Source: Cyanophora paradoxa (lineage: Eukaryota > Glaucocystophyceae > Cyanophorales > Cyanophoraceae). Taken from it: a stretch of 64,000 nt of DNA. Every line of letters starts with the position of its first letter. The stretch's first letter is position 1. The stretch spans positions 1-64,000 of the forward strand of contig QPMI01000712.1 of the NCBI GenBank assembly GCA_004431415.1, written 5' to 3'. A program made the translations under genes and the position numbers. Below the pieces are notes generated by a model, which was given only the letters and a program-made list of their open reading frames with translations, searched no databases and had not been told where the DNA came from. This document shows positions 23,613-35,316 of the stretch, in pieces.

Positions 23613-24930
23613 TCAAGACTCGTCATCCGTCGTGTCATCATCGGAAAGTGAATCGGGATCAACGGCAGGTGGCGGAGGCACGGGGACCTCATGATCGGGC
23701 GGCACAGGCACGGGGGCCTTGCGAGGGCGACCGGCTTTGCGGGGAGCGAGAACATTGGCAGGACGCTCGTGAAAAGCGATCATGAGATCAACGTGCATGA
23801 GAACCTCGCGCGAGCGATACACCAGTGAAGTGTCATCGCCTCGGACAGTGTACAAAAGACCGTGAGAGTGAACCTCAGTGACAGTGTAAGGGCCAGTCCA
23901 ACCATTGCGAGGCCCAGTGCGCTTGACGTTACTGGTCTTCGCGCTGATAATCCAGCACAACACTTTGTCACCAGGCTTGAAAACACGATGCGGCTCACGG
24001 CCAGTCACTGCTGAGTGCCATAGCGAAGCAACTTCTTGTTGTAAAGTTTGCGGTGTTCTCGGACGGCAGAGATTTGGTCGCGGGCGGCTCGAGCGACCGA
24101 CAAAGCGTAATCGTAGAGAGAAACGGGATCTTCGTGAGGTTCGCGCAGGGTGAGGTCGAGACGAAGATCGCCAGGCAACATCAATTCTCGTCCAAAGTGC
24201 AGAGCGGCGGGTGAAAAACCAGTGGCAGCGTGAATCGTGGTCCGGAGAGCGAAGAGCACGCGATAATGATAGAAAGGCCAATGGGAATTGTCCTCCCCGT
24301 TCTCATCGCAAAGAGCATACACCAAGCGCTTGTAAATGCCACCAAGCCGCTCAGCACCGCCGTTCGTGGACTGGTGGGACGTGGGAGCGTAAATCAACCG
24401 AGTACCCTGGCGAGTCCAGAATTTGCCCCAGAGACTAGTAGGCGTGAAGACCTTGGCGTTATCCGTGAGATACCGCTTGCAAGGGCCGTGATTCGCGTAC
24501 ACAGTTTGTGCAGCCCACTCACAGGCACGACCATCAGCCTCCGTCAGCATCAAAATCTCAGGGTACTTGGTAAAAGCGTCGACGTCAATGTGCACAAGTG
24601 TGAAACGGTGAAGTCGACCGTTCTCAGAGGGCGCCATAGGGAAGTGATCGGCTTGACGCAAGTCGCCAGGATGCTCAGACTCGATCACAGTGAATTGTGA
24701 CTTCGGCTTCTTGTGAGCCTTGGCAAACTGACAGTGTCGGCACGTCTTCACGTAGCGATGGACAGCAGTCGTCATGCCCGGCCACCAAAACCGTGAGGCG
24801 ATGCGCCGAGCAACAATGGGGGCACCACGGTGAGCCCAGTCATCGTGGTAAGCGTGAACAATCTTCTCCCGCCACTCTGGGGTACAACGATCTGAGGCCG
24901 CATAGTGGGGAGCAAGGGCAACCGCAGTAC
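23613..24930 (-). pseudogene. Ty3/gypsy integrase
   Basis: The N-terminal zinc-binding region (HAYHDDWAHRG ... CRHCQFAKAH) is read from about 24,930 to 24,700. The rve core follows with HIDVDAFTKYPE (first Asp), LTDNAKVFTP (second Asp) and HQSTNGGAERLGG (Glu). The C-terminal part after a frame change near 24,005 contains FKPGDKVLCW and GPYTVTEVHSHG, typical of the integrase C-terminal domain. It ends in an acidic tail with stop at 23,613. The catalytic triad is present, but the reading frame is interrupted, so this copy is probably inactive. It inserts retroelement cDNA into the host genome. Confidence 0.85.
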
Positions 24931-26297
24931 GGTATCTTGCTCATCGATCGTGTACTGAGTAGCTTCACGAGCGAAGCGATCGCGTGCAGACTTGCAGAGA
25001 ATGCAGCTCCCAAGCACCTCCGGGTCACGTTCACCAGCAGTGTAGTGGGAGTGACAGCGCGCCAGGTTCTCCTTCTCGCGAAGAAGTGCGAACACCATCT
25101 GGCAAAGAGGGTCACGAGCCTGAGCCATGATGACCGCGGTCCCATCGGAAACAAGTTCACGGATCGTCGGTGGCGGAGGAACGTCAACGAGGGGCGGGGG
25201 CCCTCGCTCCAGGTGTCCATGACAACGGTGCCACGCGGCAAGCGAACGTGTGTCGGCTCATTCTGGGCGCCTTCACCTTCGTCCAGCGGGGCGATAGCGC
25301 TGCTAGAAGTGGGATCAGGTCGCGGACGACCGAGGTCACGTTCTTGCTGCAGGAAGTGCATGTACTCTTCCTCGTCAGCAACGTCGAGATGCGACGGGGG
25401 CGCAATGGCATATCGAGACTGCCGTGAATTCTTGCCCTTGGGAGGCTTCACCCGCGGTACGGGGCATGCCTTGGCGTTCAGCGCCTTGCGGGATTGTCGC
25501 CGTCTGCGCCGCTCCTCCGGGGTTCGGTTCCGAACAGAGGGCAGGGTACGAGCGCGTCGATCTCAGACGGGGTACGGCCCATCTCTGCCAGTTGGCGTCG
25601 CCGTTCGAGCGTCGTCGCCGTCCTTTCCCGCGAGGCTTCGTGCAGATCTCGGGCCGCACGCGAACGTCTGTCGCGATCACTGGCGAGGCGGTCAGCGTAG
25701 TCCTTTTCAAGCCGTCGCTGGTATTGGCGCGGGACACTCCAAGCCGTGCTCCGTCTTGAGTTCGACGTTCCGTCGGACGCCGAGGACTGCGAAGATTGGC
25801 CGTCATCCGTGAGGGCCCGGCGTCGTGCCCGTTCCACAGAGTCGCGTAGCGTGCGGTCAGCTGCTTGACGATCGAAGCCTCGCAAAGATGGACGGGGTAG
25901 CGACGGCTCGCTCTCCTCGTCTGTACCCCTCCCCTCCTTCCGGTGACTGAGACCGAGGCCTCCGGGCCGAGCTCTCCCGTCCTCGAGCTTGAAGCCCGTC
26001 AGCGGAGCTCTCCTGTCCTCGAACTTGAAGTCGGCGGCGGCGACCCTCGGCCGGTAGCCAGGCCGCGCCGTCGAGTGTATGCTCGAGGTTCGTCACCCGC
26101 GGCGTCGCCGTGCAGGAGGGGCCGTCGCGCCCGCCTCGTCTGCCGCTGCGGCCGGTGCAGGCGTGTCAACTTCCATGGGTACGACGTCGGGGCAGAGAGG
26201 GCGCCGTTCTCGTGGAGCCGTTCCAGCGTGATCTGGGACTCCACGTCTTCCAGGCCGCCGTTCTCGACGATGTCACGCACTCGCTGAGTGTCGGGCG
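24931..26297 (-). other. Ty3/gypsy pol, connecting region between RNase H and integrase
   Basis: The minus strand is open in pieces (for example 25,375-25,806 and 25,478-25,885) with Arg/Ser-rich sequence and direct repeats. One is a short repeated unit around 25,975-26,030, where CCGTCCTCGAGCTTGAAG-like words recur. No catalytic motif was seen. It lies in frame order between RNase H and integrase, so I take it as a divergent or degenerate linker of the polyprotein. Confidence 0.45.
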
Positions 26298-27014
26298 TCA
26301 ACGACCTTGGACGTCGCCGTGAAGTCTGAGGGTCGTCGCGGTCTCGGCGCGGTGGCGCCGGGCAAGGTGCTCGGGTCGCGTGGTGGCGCGGCGTCTATCC
26401 CCAGTAGGGATCCACGCCGGCCCGTCCAGAGTATGTTGCAGGGCCGAGGAGGTGCGGTGGATGGCGACGCGGTAGAGTTCGCGTGGATCGTCGTAGTCTC
26501 CCGCATCGGGCACACCGAACCCGTGAGCGCCGTCTGGTATCGAAGTCGTGATGTCAGTGCCGTCAGCGCCGCCAGGCTTGTACACTGCGTGCGTCTCCGC
26601 AAGGCGAGAGCAGCAGTCCGCAACGACGTTCGACCGCCCGTTGCGGTACTCGATAGTGTAGTTGTAGTGGTTGAGGGCAATGGCCGCGCGCCCAAGCGTC
26701 TTGTTGTTCGCCAGCTCCTGTGTCTTCAACCATTGCAACGCCGAATGATCCGTGCGGATCGTGAACGGGTGGCCGCAGACGAAGTAGTGGTGCCAGACCT
26801 TAACCGCCCAGAGTACCGCAATGCATTCGCCCTCCGTTGGTGATTGGTACTTGCGCTCCATGTTTGTCAGAGTACGACTGATGAATGCGATCGGGCGCTC
26901 GCGGCCGTCCTTGTCCTCCTGCATGAGCACCGCTCCCATGGCCCGTTTGCTCCAGTCCGTGTAAATGATGAACGGCTTCGTGAAGTCGGCAGCATCAGCA
27001 CAATGTCCTCGCAC
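26298..27014 (-). CDS. Ty3/gypsy RNase H domain
   Basis: The reading begins with FIIYTDWSKRAMGAVLMQ, in which the usual DAS reads DWS, so the first acidic residue is kept. It continues with ERKYQSPTEGECIAVLWAVK (Glu) and FTIRTDHSALQWL (Asp), then YRNGRSNVVADCCSRL (late Asp). The arrangement is that of the RNase H domain of gypsy elements, which removes the RNA template during cDNA synthesis. Upstream it continues the RT domain through one frame change near 27,000. Confidence 0.85.
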   Translation of the reverse strand: MRGHCADAADFTKPFIIYTDWSKRAMGAVLMQEDKDGRERPIAFISRTLTNMERKYQSPTEGECIAVLWAVKVWHHYFVCGHPFTIRTDHSALQWLKTQELANNKTLGRAAIALNHYNYTIEYRNGRSNVVADCCSRLAETHAVYKPGGADGTDITTSIPDGAHGFGVPDAGDYDDPRELYRVAIHRTSSALQHTLDGPAWIPTGDRRRATTRPEHLARRHRAETATTLRLHGDVQGR

Positions 27015-28156
27015 ATCGCCTTCTTGAGGTCGTCCAACGCAGCGAGAGCCTCGTCATTCCACACCAAGTTGAGCCGGTCGGCTCGTAGTGCGTCCGTGAG
27101 GAGGTCTCGCAGGGAAAGTTCCCGTCGCGCGTAACTCTGTACGAAGCGCCGGTAGAAGCCCGTGAGGCCGAGGAAACTGCGGAGTTGCTCGACAGTCTGG
27201 AGTTCGTTCGCCGTGATCTTGGAGATGATCTCAACCTTCTTGGGTCCATGCGAATGCCGTCGCTGCTGACACGGAATCCGAGCAGCTCGACTTCCCGCAC
27301 CATGAAACGACATTTGCTGGGCTTGAGTTTGAGGTTACCGCGGTCGATCGCAGCGAAGAAGGCCTCCAGGTCGAGAAGGTGTTGTTTGACGTTCGGCGAG
27401 TGGACCGTGAGGTCATCGACGTACGCCACGACGCAGGTGGACAAAAGGTTGCCCAAAATTGACGTCACGGCTCGACAGAACGCCGCTGGGCCGTTCGTGA
27501 TACCAAAAGGGTCACTTTCCACCTGTACATTCCCCAGGGACGATGAATGTCGTCAGGTCACGTGACTCCTCGTCGAGTTCCAACTGCCAGAAACCCGACG
27601 TTGCGTCGCCAGTCGAGAACGTGGACGCACCCTGTAGGCGCTCCAATTGGTCCTCAATGCGTGGCAACGGGAAGACATCACGTTCCGTGAGGGAATTGAG
27701 CTTCCTGTAGTCGACGCAGAATCGCATCGTGCCATCCTTCTTCGGTGCCAGCACCACGGGGCTGCCGAAACCAGCTTGCGAAGGCTCGATGAGACCGTCG
27801 CGTAGCAGCTTCTCGATTTCCGCCTTCGCAGCCTTCTCCGCAGGCGGAGAGAGCCGGCGAGGGACGGTGTACAGCGGGAGGTGCTTGGCGGGGACGCCGG
27901 GCAGAAGTCGGATGCTGTGCTTGTACTTCAGGAGCTCGCGTGGATTGATGTTCTGGGCGAAGCAGTGCTGGCGTTGCGTGAGAAGGTTCTGGAGTTGAGT
28001 GCGATCCTCGGGAAGGGCGTCGGGGTTCGACTCCGATGGTTTCAACAGGGCGTCCACCATCGCCTTGATGGTCTCGGGCGATGGCTTTGTAGGAGGCGCA
28101 GTGTCACTCGACGGGGGCTCCATTCGAGCGTCGGCATTGACGGACGCGATGGGCAC
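26995..28156 (-). pseudogene. Ty3/gypsy reverse transcriptase
   Basis: Motifs in order are IEKLLRDGLIEPSQAGFGSPVV, MRFCVDYRKLNSLT, FPLPRIEDQLERLQGA, FSTGDATSGFWQL (catalytic Asp region), PFGITNGPAAFCR, and VVAYVDDLTVHS (YVDD box). The thumb region LRSFLGLTGFYRRFVQSYA follows in another frame. A stop after the FWQLELDEESRD part (27,512) and a shift near 27,240 break the frame. The enzyme copies element RNA to DNA. Assignment to Ty3/gypsy rests on motif wording and domain order. Confidence 0.9.
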
Positions 28157-28651
28157 CGTGGGGCCGACTGCGGGGCAACCAGCATCGGCTCGGAGTCGAA
28201 GCGGGCGAAGTGAGGCTCGAAGAAGCTGGCCAGCTCCATGAGCTCCTTGTCGTTGAAGTGATCGCCGGTTCGAGCAGTGTAAGGGGTGACGACACGTGCG
28301 ACGTACGACATGAGACGCTCGCTGGCCTCGTGGGATAGCGGGATGTCGGCAGCAGCATCGACGGAGCCAACATGCGCCGCCTCGCCCTCCTTGCAGTTGG
28401 GTTCGGGCGGTCGTCGGTGGTAGACCTCCGGGTAGAGGCGTCGGGCTCGGGAGATGTAGCGCCGTGGTTGCGAGCGTCGGGGTACGACAACAGGCTTGAA
28501 GTTCTCATAGATTTGCGCGGCTACGGAAGAGATCGGGAATGTCAGTTGTTGTTGAGGTGTCCAGGAGCTGTAACACCCCTTGGGTAGGTCTCGACATTCT
28601 CGTGTGGACGGAATTCGGACTCCGGCCAAGTCCCGAATTCAGTCTCCGCAA
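28157..28651 (-). other. Ty3/gypsy pol, protease-RT spacer
   Basis: A minus-strand coding-like stretch reads through SRARRLYPEVYHRRPPEPN and HFNDKELMELASFFEPHF in one frame. It has no catalytic motif and links the protease segment to the RT segment. Confidence 0.45.
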
Positions 28652-29416
28652 TCACAGTTCCGGCTCGCAGGCGGACAGGCCGCCTGTGAGGGTTGCAGAT
28701 CTGCACGAAAAACGTGCCGTGTGCTGGGTTGCGGTGAATTTGGTATGGCACCAAGAATTCGACTTCGTCGGCTCCGTCGAAGCCGTCGTCGTCGAGGAGG
28801 AGTGGTGGCGGAGTGAGGAGGACTTCCGGTGCGCCGAGAGTCGTGTTCGAAGTCGTTTGTGGCATGTAACATCGAACGAGCGATTCACCCGGCCGTACAG
28901 TGATGTCCTTCGCCAATCGGACCAGAACGCCGCCGTCGTGCTGGCCCGCAGCCGAAAAGGGACGTGGAATCGTTCGCCATCCGAGGAGTCAGGCGACGTG
29001 ATCGTCATTCCCCAATTTGCTGGGTCGAGCACGATGTGAGCGTTGAGCGCCACCAGCGTTGTGAGGCCGAGTAGCATTGGAGTGTTGCCCATGAGACCAG
29101 GCGCGACGACGAGGACCTTCCGCGGAATTGTGACCGGACCAACCTTAATTGCAATGAATGCGATGCGCGCATAGGCAGTCATGTCCGTTCCAAAGCCGGT
29201 GAGGTGCACGCGCGGAGCGTTGCTGTAGCGAAGGCCTGGCAGTTTGTCGGCGATACTGCCGTCGAGTACGTCCGCAGCGGCTCCTGTATCCACCAATGCC
29301 TTGGTGAGGAGGTATTGAAGGACTTGTCGTCGGTGATCGATAGCGGCGATGTGCAAGTTGACGCAGATTCGGCCGTCGTTGATGCGCTCTCTGAGCGTGC
29401 GGTTCGTGTCCGTCAT
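28652..29416 (-). CDS. Ty3/gypsy aspartic protease region
   Basis: Contains ALVDTGAAADVLDGS, the single D-T-G-A active-site box of retropepsins, followed by a flap-like region and GNTPMLLGLTTL (the hydrophobic-hydrophobic-Gly box). This is the polyprotein-processing enzyme. It sits just upstream of RT as in Ty3/gypsy elements. The C-terminal half reads on through sequence that is probably out of frame after about 28,950. Confidence 0.8.
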   Translation of the reverse strand: MTDTNRTLRERINDGRICVNLHIAAIDHRRQVLQYLLTKALVDTGAAADVLDGSIADKLPGLRYSNAPRVHLTGFGTDMTAYARIAFIAIKVGPVTIPRKVLVVAPGLMGNTPMLLGLTTLVALNAHIVLDPANWGMTITSPDSSDGERFHVPFRLRASTTAAFWSDWRRTSLYGRVNRSFDVTCHKRLRTRLSAHRKSSSLRHHSSSTTTASTEPTKSNSWCHTKFTATQHTARFSCRSATLTGGLSACEPEL

Positions 29417-30829
29417 TCGCGCAATGGGGTGTGGTACTGACGGGCCGCCGTCGCCGAAGAGGGGAACGTCAAGGGGTCCTCGACGTCGTCAAATCCCAAC
29501 ATGCGTGCCGCGCAGACGCGAAGCGAGGCGAGGTAGCTCTGCTCATACGGTGTGCACGGTGTCGAACCGGAGATGACGCTGGCTGGCGGGAGCGGTGCCG
29601 TCCGCTTGAGGCGAGGTCGCTTCCGCGTGGTTGTCCGCCTGTGCACGTTCATGAGGACGTCCGTCGCGGCGAATGGGCGTGCCCTGCAGGGAGCTGCCGA
29701 CAGACGCAGCGGGGGCCGGTGATTGCGCATTGTGGCTGAAAAGTATCCGACGCCAAGGATGGGCTTGCAGTCGGCGTTTGCGAGCTTGTTGAGGTGGCGG
29801 TTGCTGGGCCAGCCATAGTGAATCTCGTTGATCGCGTCAACTTCGGTCCCCGCTGCGCCATCCCGTCGTTCAGCCGGCCGGTAGCCAGGCCCTCCGGGGA
29901 TCGGAACGGGATGGCTTCGCGGTGGCGCGAGAGAGACGCCCGGAGATATTTGACGAGTTGGGGCCAAGCGTGGCGGAGGCGCGTGTCGCGTTGGAGTACG
30001 TGCCGCTCGTAGAAACGTGTCCGTTGAGCGTCATGACTACGGAAGTCATTGTGGAGGACCACGTCCCACGCCGCGAGGCCGATTGAATTGAGGATGAAGG
30101 CCGCCCGAGTGAACAAGGCGCGAGTGAAAGCGAGGTCGGCTGACAGGCCCTGAGAGGTTGTGAAATCCCACCGAAAGTTCTCGATCTCGTGGAGCGTCTC
30201 CAGGATTGCGTGGGCGTTGAGTTGGTGAGACCGCTGAAGCGGCGACCAGTCGTACAAGTGATAACTGGCAGCGAATTCAGGGTCCTCGAAGGCACGGTGT
30301 CGCGCGGACGTGATCCGCTCGTAGTCCGGTCCCCGTCCAGAGTAGAGGAGCCAGCAGCCCATCGTGAGATCCGTCGACGTCCTGGGATTAGTGAGGTCGT
30401 TGTATGCGATCGTGTACGTGTGCTGCCGTGTGAGCGGTCCAAGGAGGCCGTGGGGGCGAACGCGGACGACTGCACGCGCGAGGCTAGGCTCGGCGTCCCG
30501 GCCGACGGGGTCTCCGATGGAGCTACGGACTCGGCGGTGGAGCCACCACTGTCCGAGCTGGAGTCGTCGCCGTCAGAGGTTCCCGTCGTCTCGGTCCCCG
30601 TAGGACTACGACGCGGAGGCCTGTTACTGCCAGATGGCTTGAAGACAACACCCTGGATGTGACCGAAGCGTGCCAGTCCCGTCGGCTCGTTGGTGCGCAG
30701 ATCCTTGAAGTCGGTCGACCAGACGACGAAGGGTCGGACAAAGGGCTTGCGCGCAATCCCAGGGTTCCGACGAATGTACTCGTCCGTGCCCACGAGCTTG
30801 ATCTTGCCGTCGAGGCGCGGGTCCCAAAT
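29413..30829 (-). pseudogene. Gag-like or other N-terminal polyprotein segment of the Ty3/gypsy-like element
   Basis: The minus-strand reading starts at the junction with WDPRLDGKIKLVGTDEYIRR. It passes through a Ser/Thr/Asp-rich linker and, after frame changes, a helical segment (SYHLYDWSPLQRSHQLNAHA to QLVKYLRASLSRHREA). No zinc knuckle was found, and I do not recognise the fold. The open reading frame would continue upstream but is cut at 30,829/30,830 by DIRS-type sequence. The proposed upstream continuation is at 57,942. Confidence 0.5.
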
Positions 30830-31144
30830 TCGGGGTTTGCGCAATTAAGCGTAAACCGAGTTTTGCGCCGACGGAATGAATAGAAGAGAAGCCAGAGCGC
30901 CAACTGCCTACCTTAGCTAGAAGGACCGAGCGACCGGACCGGCCTAAGCGACGGGTCCGGGCCTCGAGCACGGTATAGCAGAATTCGAGTTCTGCACCGA
31001 CTCCGGGGAGAACTCAGAATTTGATTCGGTCGCGCCCTGAGGCGAACGAAGGCCGGGGTACGGCCATTCCTTCGGCTGCCCTTCGGCATAACTTCGTCCT
31101 TGGTTGCCAGCTTGACCAGGCACCCAGCGGCGAAGCGAAATCGC
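30830..31144 (+). repeat. DIRS split direct repeat A, copy in truncated element
   Basis: 315 bp, shared with 36,176-36,490 and 57,026-57,340, and in part with 63,352-63,483. Near the start it holds a small hairpin, GTTTGCGC-AATTAA-GCGTAAAC. Confidence 0.9.
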
Positions 31145-31809
31145 CACAGCCAGTTCATACCACCTGCGTTCAGCATGACGCAGCCGAACGCACCCGAATC
31201 GGCGATTCCGCCGACCGGCCACGCCAGCCTGCAGTGGAGCAAGCTAGCTCAGCGCTTCTTCTCCAAATCCCCTGCGGCGGGCGCGATCCAGCGAACCTTG
31301 CTCGATCCGTGGCCTGACGGCGTTCAGTCTTCCTGGATGATGCCCTGGCAGTCCGACGGATCCTCTCAGTCGCTCTTGGACTCTTACAACTGGGGCTTCC
31401 TAAAGCCCGGTACGCTCGTTCTCGGCCCGGCCGCCCGTCGGTTAGAAGATCTTCGACCGGCTATCTCGGGGCCGTGCCGCCAACCGCGGCCGTGCACTTA
31501 GAACCCTAGCCCGAGCACTATCTCAGAAGAGTCTCGCTCGTTTAAGTGTCTGAGCCCGACAGCCCTTCCTTTTCTTTGTTTTCCCCTTCTCGATTCCGTC
31601 GCGACGCACACTTACGCATCTCGCGCATGGCCTCGCGACGGCTGGGTCGACGCGGCGATGACGGGCGCGACGAACTCCGCCTCGAAGCCGCCCCGACCAC
31701 ACCCGCGCCGCCATGCCCTGCCTGACATGCCGGCGGCGCGGCGCAGATGACGGCGGCCACCGAGCGAGAGAGCCAAAAACGGTGGCGCTCCAGGACCTCG
31801 GCGGCCGCC

Positions 31810-32520
31810 ATCATCATACCTTGCGCGGTGTCCCGGCAGAGCCCGGCGCGCACACCGGCAGGAAGGCGGAGCGGCTCGCGGCCGGCGCGCCGGCGAGCCC
31901 CGCAGAGCGTCGAGGCACGACTGCGTGCTCCGCTTTCTTCCCCTGTGCGATGTCCCGGCGGAGCCCGGCGCGTACATCGACAGGAAGGCGGCGAGACCCA
32001 CCGGCGCGCCGGGGTCTCCCGCGGGACGTCGAGGCACGGGTCGCGTGCTCCGTCCCACCTCGCGCAGTGCCCCGGCGGAGACCGGCGCGTGCACTGGCGA
32101 GAAGGCGGAGAGGCTCGCGGCCGGCGCGCCGGCGAACCCCGCAGAGCGTCCAGGCACGCCCGCGTGCTCCGCTCCCCTCCTTTTTTCCCTGTGTGATGTC
32201 CCGGCGGAGCCCGGCGCGTACATCGACAGGAAGGCGGCGCGACCCACCGGCGCGCCGGCGGGCCCCGCGGGACGTAGATGCACGGGCCGCGTGCTCCGTC
32301 CCACCTCGCGCAGTGCCCCGGCAGAGCCCGGCGCGCGCACTGGCGAGAAGGCGGAGAAGCTCGCGCCCGGCACGCCGGCGAGCCCCGCGGGACGTTGAGT
32401 CACAGTTACGTGCTCCGTCCTCTCCCGCGCGGTGCCCCGGCGGAGCCCGGCGCGCGCACCGGCGAGGCAGCGGCGTTCCCCGTCGGCTCCGACGGCAGAC
32501 CCCGCGAGAGTCGACGCGCG
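31810..32520 (+). repeat. Tandem repeat of about 119 bp, about six units (copy A)
   Basis: Units begin GTGCTCCG and contain CCCCGGCGGAGCCCGGCGCG, followed by either ACATCGACAGGAAGGCGG or CACTGGCGAGAAGGCGGAG. They alternate between two variants. The block precedes ORF1 in both copies of the element. It could be transcriptional or packaging sequence; its function is not known. Confidence 0.8.
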
Positions 32521-32633
32521 CCGCACCGCGCTCCTCTATCTAGCCTCCCGCCCTCCCCCGCCACGCCGCAGCCGCAACACACCGGCTGACACGGCCCCGC
32601 GCAGATAAGGACGCCGGCAGCGGCAGCAAGGCG

Positions 32634-35316
32634 ATGAGCGTGTCCGCCTCCATGATCATCGACTACTGGCGCCACGCGCCCGAACCGCATCGCCTCCTCT
32701 TCTGCGGCGACTGCGCGACGACGGCGGGGATCTTCCCCCCGTTCCTCTCCAGCGGCACGCTCGACGGCGGTCTCATGGTGGGCCGCCCCCGTCACGCCTG
32801 CATGACCCCCCGCTCGCTTATTAACCGACGGCCTGACAGTCTCGCCCGGCGGACGCGTCAACCATGCTGGTCACTTCTCTCGTCCCGATCATCGCTTTCG
32901 CGGTCGACGAGGCTAGTTTCTACGCCGTCGCCCCGTGTTCTTCCGACCCCACCAGCCCTGGCTACATGTCCGCATGCCCCGCCTCTCGACGTCACGCGTT
33001 AACCGCGATCGCCAGCGACTACTCGGCGGTGCGCGACTCGGTTCCGCGGGAGCTGTTCAACGAGGCGGTACTCCGCTTCGGCGAGTCGGCCGCCGTACTC
33101 CTGGCTACCTTCGGCGCCACCTGCCTCGAGGTCACGGAGTTCTACGGCTACAAGTACGGCACCATCCCTGTCGGCCTCCCGCGAGGGTTCCCGATTTACT
33201 ACGACGACATTCCGTGCCGGTACGCCACTCCTCGCTCACCGTGCCGCGCCCCTCACCCTCCACAGTGACTGGGCGGCCCTCGAACCCTGGGAAAAAGTGA
33301 CGGCGCTCGGTGCGCTCACTCAGCTCTACGCCTGGTCCCCCGAGTCAGTCCCCAAGTACTCCAAGACGGCGGTAGCCGACGCCCACGGCTGGCTCCGGCC
33401 CTTGCTTGTCACCTTCATCGAGAAAAGCAAGGCGCTCTCCCGCGATCACCGCAAGATCCTGCGCAACGACATCGTCGCCGCCTTCGGCCTGGCCCCGGTC
33501 CGGCCCGCGTCTCTCCAAAACGCGAGTGGCCGGCATCTCTTCCGGGCGGCCTGACAGTCGGCACCGTCCCCTTCGGAAAAGTCCGCCCGCCGCGCGCTCG
33601 CTGCACGCCAGCGCACTCAGCGGTCGCCCGCTTCGCAGTTCTCGTTCGCCGACTTCTCTCGCGCTTGCGGCTTCCACCCGGCCCACTGGGACGCCTCCGC
33701 GGTGCTGCGCGACTGGGACCAGCCGGCCCACAAGGCCGTCAGCCTGTACTTCCCCCACATCTTGAAGGCGGCGGAGGCCGCGCGAAAACGCCGCGGCGCC
33801 GCGGCCTCGGGCGACGCCGACGCTGCCACCGCCGCCACCGCCAGCGCACCCCCAGCGGACCCCAAGTCGGTCCGCGCACACATTACCCCCTCTCGCCTCG
33901 CCCACGCTCGCTGCCGATGCTTCTTTTTTCGCGGGCAGCGAGCACGGGCTCCGAAGGTGGCACATGGAGCGGCCGCGGCCCCCTCGGCACCCCCTCCGGC
34001 CCAGAAGCGCGCCGGTGCGCTACCCACCCCCGCTCATTTTTTACCGCCGCCCACCCCGCCGCGCAGGGGCAGCCCCGCCCACCGGCCTCGCTCCTCCGCG
34101 CCGCCCCGCGCCTGCCAAGCCGGCGGCTGCGGCCGGGAACACCGACACCGCCGACGCGGACGCGGACGACGACGTCGACCGCCCGCGCGCCTCGCGGTCG
34201 ACCCGCCCGCCTAAGCGGACCAAGGCGACCGAGGCCTCGGCCCCGAAGGCCCCCCCGGCGCCCGCAGACTCAGCCGACGAAGGCGGCGAGTCAGACGCCC
34301 CGCCTTCACCCGCCGAGGAGGCGGAAGCACAGGCCCCGCCACCCAAACCCGCCAAGAGCCGCAAGGCCAAGACCGGTCCGTCCACGCGCCCGCTGGCCTC
34401 CCCGGCGGCTCACCCCCGCCTAGGCGACCCCCTTGAGATTCGCCTGGCCCGACTTTCTGACCCGGCCCACTTCACCGCAGCCGACCGCGACAAGGCCCTG
34501 CAGTTCGCCGAGACCCGCGACCTTCCCACGCCGAACCCGGCCCCGCGGTCTCCGACCTGCCGCCCGTTCCGCCGGCCAACCCGCAGGCGCTCGCGGCGTC
34601 CATGCTGCAAGCCGGCCTCGCCAGCATGGCCGGCGGCGGCCCGCCTCCCCCGTTCTGGCCCGCGGGAGTTCCGTCCCCGTTCCTGCAGCACCAGCAGCAG
34701 CCCCGCTACTCGGCCGCTTCCACGGTCACGCCAGCGGGCTGGGTCGTCCAGGCGCCCCCGCATTTCGCGGCTCCCTGGCCCTCCTCCGGCACCGCCAACC
34801 ACGGCGCCGGCATGTTCCCGGGCTTCGGGGGCCCGCAGACCGACTGGTTCGGCCCCGCCGACCCCGGCTTCCGGATGCCGCCCGCCGGCCCGCAGCTCCC
34901 GCCCCGGCAGGCCGCTTCCCACACCGCCGCGCCACTCGCCGCCGGCCCCCGTGGGGTCCCCGCCGCCCGCTCCGGCAGCCGCGGGGCCACCCAGGCCGCG
35001 CAGAAGCTCGCCCCGCCCGCCGCCGCAGCGCCGACAGAGCAGCCCCCGACCTCATCCTCCACCCGCGCCCGACCGTTCGTCCCCAGCGACGCGGAGATGG
35101 AGGACGAGGCGGAATCCGACGCCCCCGGCGACGAACCCGCCGGCGAGGACGACTGGGCCGGCGACTGGGACTCGGACGACACCTCGACGCCGCAGGACGC
35201 CAGTCCCCACGTCGACGCTCCCTCCGAGTCCGGTACGGACTCGTGGCCGCCGCAGCCCAAACCCTCCCTCCGTCACACTGACCCGGGATCGTGCAGAATC
35301 CGCTGCCCCAGTGTAC
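32634..35316 (+). pseudogene. DIRS-type ORF1 (gag-like), copy A, disrupted
   Basis: The ATG at 32,634 starts MSVSASMIIDYWRHAPEP. After a frame change near 32,780 comes MLVTSLVPIIAFAVDEASFY, with helical segments LFNEAVLRFGESAAVLLA and EKVTALGALTQLYAWSPES. A Pro/Ala-rich, low-complexity C-terminal half follows. An extra base near 33,190 relative to copy B breaks the frame. The role by position is the nucleocapsid-like ORF1 of DIRS-type elements; no zinc knuckle was seen. Confidence 0.55.

Larger units (their letters stand above)
23107..30829 (-). mobile_element. Ty3/gypsy-like retroelement, 3' (pol) part, minus strand
   Basis: Read on the minus strand, the order is gag-like sequence, aspartic protease, reverse transcriptase, RNase H, integrase. 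That order is diagnostic of Ty3/gypsy elements. Reading frames are broken in several places. 23,107-23,612 lies downstream of the integrase stop and should contain the 3' UTR and any 3' LTR. It begins TGTTTTAGGAGG at a composition change, but I could not find the partner LTR inside the window, so LTR borders are not called. The 5' side stops abruptly at 30,829 where DIRS-type sequence begins. The likely continuation is at 57,942-63,351. Confidence 0.85.
30830..35316 (+). repeat. Truncated duplicate of the DIRS-type element 5' half (copy A)
   Basis: This stretch is nearly identical to 36,176-40,655 (offset about 5,346 bp), differing by scattered substitutions and single-base indels. It starts with the same terminal repeat (TCGGGGTTTGCGCAATTAAG) and carries the same tandem-repeat block and gag-like ORF1. 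The match ends at GCCCCAGTGTAC, where copy B continues into the rest of the element and copy A jumps to unrelated sequence. Confidence 0.9.
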
